A stretch of 64,000 bases of DNA from Steinernema hermaphroditum (taxonomy: Eukaryota > Nematoda > Chromadorea > Rhabditida > Steinernematidae). The DNA lies in NCBI GenBank assembly GCA_030435675.1, contig CM059624.1:15338769-15402768 (forward strand), given 5' to 3'. The notes beneath the pieces are model-generated. The model saw nothing but the letters and a program-made list of their open reading frames with translations, had not been told where the DNA came from and made no database searches. The position numbers and the translations under genes were made by a program. Positions 55,665-64,000 of this stretch are shown one piece after another. Positions within the stretch are counted from its first letter, which is position 1, and every line of letters starts with the position of its first letter.

Positions 55665-56719
55665 TAACTTGTTTCAACATAGATCATAAGCAGAAACATC
55701 GGAGCATACGTGTATACATATCTCTTAGATCTCAAAATGGCTTATATGAGTTGTTCTTCACTTATAATGGACACGTCTCTTCTAAAAGTATGAATTGATT
55801 TTCGTGGGTCACTCTTGTCGTAATGGCGAGCGATTGGTCTGTCGATCGCTATCTGAACGATTGCTTGGTCAGAGATCAAAGTTTGCGGCATTTCTAAGTT
55901 TTCCGGCTTCAACAGGGAATCGAAATACTCCCTAAAGAGTACTTAAATTGAGAAGTTCTGTCACCGTCCCTGAACTTTCAACGACTCCAACAAGGATACT
56001 GATGTAAGAGAAGACTGAACACGGATTTGCGTCAGAAACTACTGCTAATAACGCTCTCATTCGCCCCGGGGAGATGGATTCCTGGTCCGAAAGCTGCGCC
56101 TTCGTCGGTGATCTTTATCCATAGCTTCGATGACCTTAAGTCGAAAGCCTGGCCGGATACATGTTGCTATCTATTGTGGTGGAACTATCAGCCGAAGGGG
56201 CGCTGAACCTGCTGTTGTTGAGAAATAATTGTTAATTTGATCCTTTTAGACTCATTACGCTCAAAGCAGGTGAAAGTGGTGAACTGCAAAACTCGTTCTT
56301 GTGTCGGTCCTGGTTACACTAAAATGTTCCAAATAAAAACATTTTCCATCGTTGCCGGTAAGCCTGTTTCTTTACAGTGTACGTTCAGGATCCATGTGTG
56401 GATCGATTTTGTAATCCATTCGATTAACGTGCCTCCCGGTCATGTTCAACATAAATGGCCCCATTGAATGTGCTTTGTATCCACCATCCAGACCCTCGCC
56501 TCTTTCGCCCAACATGACTCGTTTGGTTTGAGCAGAGCACAGATCGTTTACAGTTCGCGAAATTTCCGTCTGCTCGACGTGACTCATCGTGCTTTGCTTT
56601 AAACTTCCCGTCGCCCCCGACAGCTCGGATCAATTCGGCGCGCCGAGAGAACCGGTTCTTCATTATCGCTGGATCGGTATTTAAGAGTAGATCGATCAGA
56701 GTACATCGCAGTTGTTGAC
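55665..56719. other. intergenic, no gene recognised
   Basis: No exon chain found. The ~300 bp before 56720 contain short open frames on the minus strand (56372-56663) without support. The stretch presumably carries the promoter of the Kunitz-derived gene at 56720. Confidence 0.4.
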
Positions 56720-57942
56720 ATGGCCTACGTGACCACTCTTGTTTTGCTGTTTTTGGGTAAGATTAGAAGATTTTCCTTCTATGAAAAGTTTTGTTTAGGA
56801 TCGTCGCTGGGAGCCCCTACAGAAGGACCTGGATTTCCCGACTGCTCTGCTTCGAAGGACGCTGGAAATGGGAAAAATTGTAGGGAGACGATTTCATTAT
56901 CAGCAGGAAAACGTGAAAGATTATGAGCACGAAAGCGTGAGGTTGAGAACTATGAAGTCATTTTTTCATTCACCGAAGATACTTATTGATATAAAACTCT
57001 AGGCGTATCTACCTAACCGCTTTGATTACAAATGCGAAATCACATGTGCTGAAACCCCTTTTCTCATATTTGAGTGAGGGACCTTTGGCCAGGCGTATTT
57101 GAGTGAAGGACCTTTGCCGTAGATACTAAAACCTGTCCTATCGCTTGGAACTATACTTATTATCCCTATAATCCTCTTTTAGCTGTTTACCGTCTGTCTT
57201 CTAGAATCAGCGGCAATATAAACGAAAGTTACAAACGAAAAACACAGTATCACAGTAGTCACCGGCTTCGGCCCGAAGGTCCCAGATTACACTGGTTCTG
57301 TTTGTACTTGTGTATCTGCAAAAAAAAGAGAAACAAAGTTGTTTAAACAGGTTGGGGTGCCAGATATATCATTTTATACTTCCTCTTTCATGATACCCAT
57401 TTTCAGTTGTACAAAAGTTCTACTTCAACGAAACGTGGAACTCATGTTTCGCCTTCAAATACGGTGGCTCCGGTGGAAATACAAACAAATTCGATTCGAG
57501 GAGAGACTGTGAAAGTTCCTGTCTTCCAGGTATCATTCATACCTTTCACCAGTCTTTCAATGCCCTTTCCAGCCGACGGATCAGTATGCAGTGGTCCAGG
57601 AGAAACCTTTGCCGATCCGATCAAACGAGCCATGGACTCATGTGACAATACCGAATGTCCCAAAGGATATGAGTGCATGTATGGAATGGGAGGACCTACA
57701 TGCTGTTTGAAGGAGAACTCAGGTTGGAAAAGAGTCGAAAATAACTGGTGGAACGCTCTATTTCAGACGCTATTAATCAAGGGTACGACGAGAAATGTCC
57801 AGATGGTTCGAAAGCCGATGGCTTCATGAAGGAGTACTTCGTAGCCACTTTCGCACACTCCTGCGACGAGCTCATCTGTGGTCCCAAGCAGAAATGCCAG
57901 CAAGTGAACAAGTATTTCGCTAAATGTTGTGCGACCAAATGA
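56720..57942 (+). CDS. secreted Kunitz-derived cysteine-rich protein, gene 4 (188 aa)
   Basis: Exons: 56720-56756, 56799-56879, 57407-57529, 57573-57722, 57767-57942 (TGA). All introns are phase 1. The second is 527 bp and the others 42-44 bp. Signal peptide: MAYVTTLVLLFLGSSLGA. The Kunitz-like domain has FPDCSASKDAGNGKN, KFYFNETWNSC, FKYGGSGGNTNKF and DCESSC. The second and fourth cysteines are F/N and S. The rest follows gene 3 closely: CPKGYECMYGMGGPTCC, KCPDGSKADG, CDELICGPKQKCQQVNKYF and CC. It has one more intron than gene 3 (57530-57572). AATAAA is at 58008-58013, inside the 3' flank of the convergent gene 5. The stops of genes 4 and 5 are only 82 bp apart, so their transcripts probably overlap. 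Confidence 0.88.
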
Positions 57943-58024
57943 GTCTAAGTACAAATATTTATTTTTCAAATTTTATATCCTCAGATCTGGGAACGTATGT
58001 TCTCACTAATAAAGCCGGAATAGA

Positions 58025-58596
58025 TTACTTACTACAACACTTAGCAAAGAACCTGTTGACCTGAACACAGTCCTCCTTCTTGTCACACAGAAGGTGATCA
58101 CAGGTTTGAGCGAACACAACCTGAAGCTTTCCACCTTCTACGACTCCCCCGGCCTTCTTTCCATTTGGACATTTGTCCGATGTGCCTTCTTCGTGAAGCT
58201 TCTCATTCTCGGGCACACAGCACTCGCCACCGCTTAGTCCATTTCGACATACGTACTCTTTAGGACACTCAGAAAAGTGGCAGTCGTCACTGGTCCAGAT
58301 ACCCTTCGGTTTAGGGTCCACGCCAGAATAGGGCCCAATACAAGGCGATCCGTCCATTGCCGCTTTTCCAAACACATCACATTCTGTTTTCGAGTCGAAT
58401 ATGGGAGTGTATTGCGGGAGTTTGGAGACGTCCTTCATCGCAAAACACACTCGCCATGGTGAGTTGTAGACGAATTTTAGTGGTGATTTCACAGGAGTTC
58501 CACTGGCAGCGACTGTAATGAGATACAGGTGAAAAACAGGGAAGCGAACACACCCAAGCAGATGGCGACAGCAACAAATGCTGCACTCCAAACCAT
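58025..58596 (-). CDS. secreted Kunitz-derived cysteine-rich protein, gene 5 (176 aa)
   Basis: Exon 1 is 58596-58554 and exon 2 is 58512-58025 (TAA), with a 41 bp phase-1 intron (GTGTGTTCG..CATTACAG). The signal peptide is MVWSAAFVAVAICL, followed by VAASGTPVKSP. The Kunitz remnant is SPWRVCFAMK and FDSKTECDVFGK. C1, C2, C4 and probably C6 are gone. The modules are CHFSECPKEYVCRNGLSGG with CC, then KCPNGKKAGG and CDHLLCDKKEDCVQVNRFF with CC. It is of the compact subfamily with genes 2 and 6. It is convergent with gene 4, and a minus-strand AATAAA lies around 57958, inside gene 4's 3' end. Confidence 0.87.
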
Positions 58597-59258
58597 GATA
58601 AAGTGACGGATGCTTAGTGGAAAGCGATGGAAAGCGACTATTTGAAACCTGACAACCGGTTTATGTGCAATTTTTTGGTGTAATTGCAATTTGGACGTAA
58701 ATCGATTGGCTGCTGTACGAGGTGGAGTTTGAGTGTAGGTACAAAGAACGCACGCAAAGTTTGTATTTCGTGCTATTTTTGTGAATTACGGAATCAGTCT
58801 CTTAGCCGCTGAGAAGCTCGCAAATATAACTAGAGCACGGCGTTTAATTCGGATATCTCTCTCTCCTTACGCTAGTTATTTTTGTTCAAAGTATCGGTTA
58901 GGTGTCTGCTGAACTGTAATTTGAATCTCGTAACATACGCCATAAACGCCCAAGACAGACAAGTGGTCGCTGTTTCTATTCTTCGTTCAGTGGAGCCAGC
59001 GATATCAGAATAGAGCACTGCAGTCCCATCATTTGGAGCACGGTAAAGGAGAAGGATTCCCATCATCGGAGCCGCTGACACCGCAGTTTTCGGTGTTGGG
59101 ACAATTCTTTGGTTTGAGTGGACGACGCGGAGTCGGTCGGCAGAGAAAAGTACATGGTGGAGAACCTGATACTCTCATTTGTCGACCAGGTCGACCTTTG
59201 ATTATTGGAATGAGATTATTGCAACATCTGGTCCCAACCAATTTCATCTACCTGCTAC

Positions 59259-59622
59259 CTCTTCGACGCTGTTTTAAATGTGTTGTGATTTGGACTCAAT
59301 CCGGTTGCTAGGCGGGGAGTTTGTCCAATATCGTTGTGCGAGGGGGAACTGAAGCGACGAATAAAATCTGCATCCGACGGTGTCAAGATGGTGCAGCAAA
59401 TGAGATGGATTCCCATCAGCGGTTCGGTTCGCGGCGTAGTCCTTGGAATTGTGGTAAACAGCGAACGGAGTGGAGAATGATCTTCGATTCGGTTGGTGAC
59501 GCGGGTGAAATTGGTCGGTGGCGACAATCGTCTTGGCGACACGGTGGAACTGCGACTCCTTGGTGTTCCGGGACGACCCGTAAGATCATCTTCGACATAA
59601 ATGAAGGGCTCGCTTGCAGGCA
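59259..59622 (-). CDS. candidate exon, unknown; paralogous block at 58872-59210
   Basis: A minus-strand frame follows an acceptor-like CATCAATAG at 59623 and ends with a possible donor (AAGAG/GTAGCAGG) at 59259. It contains EPFIYVEDDLTGRPGTPRSR, SPRRLSPPTNFTRV, then EPLMGIHLICCTILTPSDAD. The neighbouring block (58872-59210) has comparable phrases in minus-strand frames: KGRPGRQMRVSGSPP, and then APMMGILLLYRAPNDGTAV in another frame. The two look like duplicated gene pieces, the second perhaps frame-disrupted. The composition is serine/proline/arginine-rich, with no known domain. Confidence 0.35.
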
Positions 59623-60424
59623 CTATTGATGAGTAATTAATTACGTGAGAAAAATAAACGTTTCACTGGTTCACCTCCGCACGTCATAATCAGCCGTTTA
59701 TCACAGAACGTGGAGGTTCAACGGACACTTAATTGCTCTTTTGAACCCTCTCTGCCCCTGTCTACTCTGGAAATTTTCTATTTTTTTGCTGGTTCGTTGT
59801 GTTGAGCACGGACGTTACTGTAACCTGCCATTTCCATCTTGTTTGTGCATTTTAAAAGCGTAATTACTCGAGTTGTAGCCCCCGCCCACTCCAACACGTC
59901 ATTGCGACGACAGGATGTGATGAGTTCATTCCTGAAAATAGTGGGACCGTCTCTCGTCTTTGCCACTGTCTCTATCAAAGATGAACCTCTTGACTACTAG
60001 CTTTTTCATATCGACTGCATATGAAATGCACGGCTGATGGAGCAGGAACTTATAGCAACACTGTGGAACGCTCTCCAAAAAAGGTAACAACAAAATGACG
60101 ATTTTTCTGCTTGAAACTGGTTCACATCACTTTCCCCATAGGTCAGACGACGAGCGATGTAATCCGTTTTGAATAAGTGGAACATTGTGTGTGCAACATT
60201 TCGCTAGGCAGTGGAACAGATCAAGTTCTCTGAGACGTTGTCTAGCCCTATCAAATTCTCCCCAAAGAATAGCTTCAAATAGACGCTTTCCGGTGACCTT
60301 TCAAGTGAAGACGTCTCGTGTCGCCGACCAAGGCAGGAAGTAAAAACGATTGAATCAAGAAACCGGTTAAAGTGTGCCAATTTAAAAAGGGCTCTCGTTG
60401 CCCGTCAAGACTATCTCACTCGAC

Positions 60425-61971
60425 ATGGCTGCTCGGACTTTCGCTCTCTTCGGAATCTGTCTTTTCGGTTAGTTTTTGGAAAATTTCACAAATTTGGCGC
60501 TGTTTATGCCGTTGCTCAGCCTCGGACATTTCGTTTTGTGATGTAAATAGCACCAGGAACAACGGTTCGCATATATATTGCTGCTCCATAGTGGCTAAAT
60601 GTTATGATATTTCCACTTTTTGAGTGGAGAGAATATTCAATTGACCCATCCCATTTTAACATACATATATTCTGTACTTTTCTGACTACTATTTATCTAA
60701 GCCAGTCCGAGCATGGAAATAGATGATCATCGGTCCCAAAAGCATAGTGGCAGAGAAAGCGTCTGTTCTCAACTCGAACGTGCTTGATTTGTAATGGTTC
60801 GCAGCCGCCGTCAGTCCTTACTTTATTTGAAACCAAAAAGCATCGGTGATCATTCTGACCATTTACCTGATGATAGGAAAACATTCACACAAGCGATACA
60901 ACTGAAAAAGCTTCAGACTTTCTCAGATTTATGTGAAATATCACTTGGCCATCCTTGGCCCCTAACATTTGCCTGAAACTCGGGCGGTAAATTCCATCAA
61001 ACGATAGTAGGGCCTGATGTGTTAGCGCATTTCTGGTGACTGAGCGAATGACATCCCATGTATTGCAGTGGTGACTGAGATCCTATGTATTACTTTTAGT
61101 GTTCCGATCCAGGAAACTCTCAGTCGTATCGTTTCGCTATTTCATGTGCTATTTCATATCCTTGGTTGTGACTGGAAATGGGCATCGGCTCAGCCGTTTA
61201 TCAATATCAACGGGCTTTGCTGTGATGCTCGGCCGAGGGTCGGATCGGTTGAGCCGACCCGCGAGCAGTCAACCGAGTGATGTGTGCTCTATAAATTGCA
61301 TCTAAAGCTCCATCTAAAGTAACTCCACCTCCACCTCTGCTTAAGGCTTAAGGCCAGTTGTAAGCACGACAAAGTGCATGAACAGGTGCAAGATAATGCT
61401 TAACTTTTGTTTCAGCTATTACAACATCGATCTCGGGAAAAGGTAGGCCACTTCCTCAGCGTAAGTTCTTCCTATTAGATGTGCCAATCATTCATAAGGA
61501 GCATTTCCAGCTAAACAGCTCTTCGCACACAGCGCCGAGTGGAACGTGTGCTTCTCGTTCATCCAAAATGGAACGAACGCCGGCGTCTTCGGATTTCCTA
61601 CCAGGGCCGAATGCGAACGAACTGTCGTTATGATGGATGGCGGCTGTATTGGCCCCGTGGAATTCGTACCCCTACGGTCACGGTTCCGAACACCTCTGTT
61701 CCGCGACAGTGACTGTAGTGAAGTTTTATGCCCGCAGACTCATTTCTGCAAAAAGGGAATAACCCTCACCTGCTGCAACCGAGAGTTCGAAAAGATGATC
61801 AAAGATGCGGAGTCCAGCAAGTGCCCCGATGGTTCGAAGGCTGCTGGGTTGGGACGGGGAAAGGACTTCAAGGTCACGTTCGCCAAGTCCTGTGAAGATA
61901 TCATCTGCGGAAAGAAGCAGAGCTGCCAGCAGATTAATGCGCATTTCGCTAAGTGCTGTCATACCAAATAA
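60425..61971 (+). CDS. secreted Kunitz-derived cysteine-rich protein, gene 6 (176 or 182 aa)
   Basis: Exon 1 is 60425-60467, exon 2 starts at 61416, and exon 3 is 61511-61971 (TAA overlapping an AATAAA). Exon 2 ends at either 61442 (donor GTAGGC) or 61460 (donor GTAAGT, stronger). Both keep phase 1, giving a peptide with or without GRPLPQ. The signal peptide is MAARTFALFGICLF. The Kunitz remnant is SAEWNVCFSF and FPTRAECERT. The modules are CSEVLCPQTHFCKKGITLTC, then KCPDGSKAAGLG and CEDIICGKKQSCQQINAHF with CC. It resembles gene 2 most (both have CFxFIQN). The first intron (948 bp) contains a possible MITE relative at about 61170-61262. Confidence 0.82.
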
Positions 61972-61996
61972 ATGTATTATTTCGTGATCTACGATA

Positions 61997-62540
61997 CTAG
62001 AAATTACTCGTACATATAGCCCCATTTTCCAGTGTTCCGATTAAGAGGCCCCTGTTCAGTCGTTCAAATTCAAGGACCATTCTCCGTTTCAGTAAGCTAG
62101 GTTCCAAATCTGTTGCCCCGCTCATGTAACCAAAAGATTGTCCATATGTGTCTACGTTTAAAGTGCCAGTTGTACGAAAAAAAGAGGAATTTATGACTTC
62201 CATCTCACCAACCTGTTCATTTCGTTTCCACACAGAACGTGCAAGTTATGCTGTACACGGATCTTAAATGAGTTTTACTTATAACTTGGTTGGTCTGCAT
62301 TCCCTGACGGTCACTTCAGGACTCCTTTTTAGTGTCACCAGGTTGTTCTCAGTAACTTTGGCTGCCAAGAACCGAACAATAAGTCAATCCACAACGTTCG
62401 AATTTCGAGAATGGCTGCCTGAAGACAACACTACTGCTTTTATGGATATGTTTGCCGGTAGTTGCGGTCATTATAGTGACCGGTCGTTCTTGACCATCGC
62501 TGTATATGACCGCCACGGATCCACCAGGAAGATCCACCAC
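61997..62540 (-). CDS. candidate coding exons, ambiguous strand
   Basis: Two minus-strand frames look protein-like: about 62540-62349 (VAVIYSDGQERPVTIMTATT) and 62233-61997 (TGTLNVDTYGQSFGYMSGAT, then KRRMVLEFERLNRGLLIGTL). A plus-strand frame of 135 codons (62268-62675) overlaps the first and starts with a hydrophobic stretch. I cannot decide between them, and no clean splice chain was found. If the minus frames are real, this gene would sit downstream of the F-box-like gene at 62695. Confidence 0.25.
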
Positions 62541-62694
62541 AGTTCCAATGCTTCAATGCGAAGAAGACCTTCACCAGAGAACGATCGCCAGTCTCCGCTT
62601 CACTCGTTCTGCTCCACGGTCTGCGCCCCACCTGAATCCACACTTCCTCTCGCCGGCCAGATTTCAAAACCATAAACAATTTTATTCGTAATAT

Positions 62695-63576
62695 CTACAA
62701 AACGTGCACAAGAACAGTAAAATTGGTATAGTTGTACGCTTCCATTCGTCGCCGATCATGGCGAGTCCAAACCGCATTCGTACCGCTTACAGGCCAGCGA
62801 TGCGAAAACATGACGTTTTTCCTGTAGAGCTTCTTGAACTCCTCCTTCGGAAACGAAATATCACCGACTATTCGTGTGGGTCCTTTGCTGAAATTACCAG
62901 CGAAAAATCTATTCAGGAACGTTTCCACCATTTCAAAGTCCAACCTAAGATTTGAGCCACTTATCTCCAGCCACTTGAAATGTTTGGACCCGACAAAAAC
63001 GGAAATTAGGTCTTGTATCTCCGTGGGCCAGATCCTTCCACAAGCTAAGTTAAGTAACTTCAGGTTCCCAAAGCTGAATTGGCGTTTGAGGAAGTCCACC
63101 CCCTTTGGACTCGTATCGTCAACGGCGAGGCCAGCAATTCCGCGCCAGTCTCGAAACTCTTTCTGCATCATGTTCATCAGTTCTGTTGAACATGGTTTCC
63201 GCATGGTGATATAGCACTCTTTCGCTTGATTTCTCAGTGCAGGCACAATTTGCTTTCGAAAATGATCGAGTGAGAAGGCAGCAGCGTTGCTGGAGATTCG
63301 AGATAACTCGGCATAGGAAAGAACGGCGATTAATGAGACTAGGTCATAAGTAGGGTTCATCTCATAAGGTACAAAGCGGCCGTTGGAGACTAGTTGGATT
63401 CGAACTTCTGACATGCCCGGATCGGCCGCCATGTTGACTGACAAATTGCGACGTCGGGCTAAGTGAGTTGTGGCTGTCGATGACCAGTTCCTGGACAACT
63501 GCTGTAGATTCGTCATATCGGTCTGGTCAATCTGAGCCATAACAGCATCTATGAATGCCCAGGGAACGAAATTCAT
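62695..63576 (-). CDS. F-box-like protein (293 aa), single exon
   Basis: One uninterrupted frame from ATG 63576 to a stop at 62695. A minus-strand AATAAA follows at about 62682-62688. The N-terminus MNFVPWAFIDAVMAQI and the LQQLSRNWSSTA helix occupy the place of an F-box in large nematode families whose members start with a V-P-x-x-F-x-x-x-V pattern. The middle contains SAELSR-like and DFLKRQFSFGNLKLLNLACG segments. The end is a repeated-helix region with WLEISGSNLRL and FPKEEFKKLYRK. F-box proteins act as substrate adaptors of SCF ubiquitin ligases. The second F-box-like gene in this window (27013-27864) shares the DFLKRQ phrase. No signal peptide or membrane span. Confidence 0.7.
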   Translation of the reverse strand: MNFVPWAFIDAVMAQIDQTDMTNLQQLSRNWSSTATTHLARRRNLSVNMAADPGMSEVRIQLVSNGRFVPYEMNPTYDLVSLIAVLSYAELSRISSNAAAFSLDHFRKQIVPALRNQAKECYITMRKPCSTELMNMMQKEFRDWRGIAGLAVDDTSPKGVDFLKRQFSFGNLKLLNLACGRIWPTEIQDLISVFVGSKHFKWLEISGSNLRLDFEMVETFLNRFFAGNFSKGPTRIVGDISFPKEEFKKLYRKNVMFSHRWPVSGTNAVWTRHDRRRMEAYNYTNFTVLVHVL

Positions 63577-63579
63577 GAT

Positions 63580-64000
63580 GAAGCGAGAGAGCTTTACTGA
63601 ATGTAAAGTTACCGCTTTATATTAAATATTCATTTAGAAAAGCGTTGCATGCGAGCTTTTGCATCGCTTCCTATGAGATAGCTCCATCGACCTGATTTTT
63701 AGAGGAACTACGCCATTTCTATATCTGCTTATTTACTTTGGAAACCATTTGACTCATATATTGAGAAGTGTCCCATCTGAGAGAGATAAGCGAAAATGCA
63801 TTCGATGCGGGTTCGATCCTAGCCGAACGGTCCCGATCGAAGCCACATCGAATGAGCAAAAAATACATCTGTTTAGATAGATATGTCTATGTAGAAGACC
63901 AGCCAAGAAAATAGCCATTTGCAATACGAGGCCTGTCAGAGACCTCAACAAAATAAATCAGTTGTTGGCATGGCAAGGCAAATGCAAATTCGGTCGAGGA
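63580..64000. other. 5' flank of the F-box-like gene and window end
   Basis: No gene seen. A GGGTTCGATCCT B-box-like motif at about 63809-63820 may be another tRNA-derived relic. The minus-strand promoter of the gene at 62695-63576 should lie in the first few hundred bases here. Confidence 0.35.

Noticed and set aside
57063..57118. Short direct repeat of GTATTTGAGTGAAGGACC-type words
   Set aside because: Only two imperfect copies of ~24 bp in the large intron of gene 4. Too small to interpret.
58560..58591. Unspliced start for gene 5 (frame beginning CSICCC..)
   Set aside because: It starts at a TTG. The spliced model from ATG 58596 gives a proper signal peptide and the same intron phase as its relatives.
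1..64000. CRISPR arrays, bacterial operons, rRNA genes, riboswitches
   Set aside because: None seen. Spliced genes, polyadenylation signals and repeat types are eukaryotic, and no 5S or SL RNA gene was recognised in the window.

Overview
This looks like nuclear DNA of a nematode, most likely a rhabditid or diplogastrid (Pristionchus-like) worm. The gene models have many introns of about 39-50 bp, acceptors of the TTTCAG type, AATAAA polyadenylation signals, and sites that could be SL trans-splice acceptors. The families are also typical of nematodes: secreted Kunitz-derived cysteine-rich proteins, F-box-like proteins and a serpentine chemoreceptor. There is no bacterial gene organisation. All gene models below were assembled by eye from reading frames, splice signals and intron phase.

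Region by region. 1-11 kb is repeat-rich with no gene I can support. 11.5-14.05 kb (-) holds a multi-exon gene of unknown function, with a possible small coding region on the other strand in one of its introns. 14-22 kb is mostly repeats and apparently non-coding sequence. 22.3-38.4 kb is an array of seven paralogues of a small two-exon gene family that I do not recognise. An F-box-like gene (27 kb, +), a degenerate mariner element (29.2-30.1 kb) and a serpentine receptor (31.6-32.8 kb, -) are interspersed in it. 38.5-41.35 kb (-) is the first of six secreted cysteine-rich genes with Kunitz ancestry. Its 2.2 kb intron holds a SINE and a hAT-type MITE with a perfect target-site duplication. A tRNA-Gln(CUG) lies at 41.85 kb. 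45.36-49.83 kb (+) is an HP1-like gene with a chromodomain, an AT-hook-like linker and a chromoshadow domain. 50-62 kb carries the other five Kunitz-derived genes on both strands, plus MITEs and a second mariner relic. 62.7-63.6 kb (-) is a second F-box-like gene.

The window reads as an accessory, fast-evolving chromosome-arm region. Locally duplicated families (small two-exon proteins, Kunitz-derived secreted proteins, F-box-like proteins, a chemoreceptor) sit among many short non-autonomous transposons. The HP1-like gene, the tRNA and the 11.5-14 kb gene are the elements that look most like conserved housekeeping content. The least explained item is the two-exon family, which shares an N-terminal block, a C-terminal block and a phase-0 mini-intron at the same place in all seven copies.
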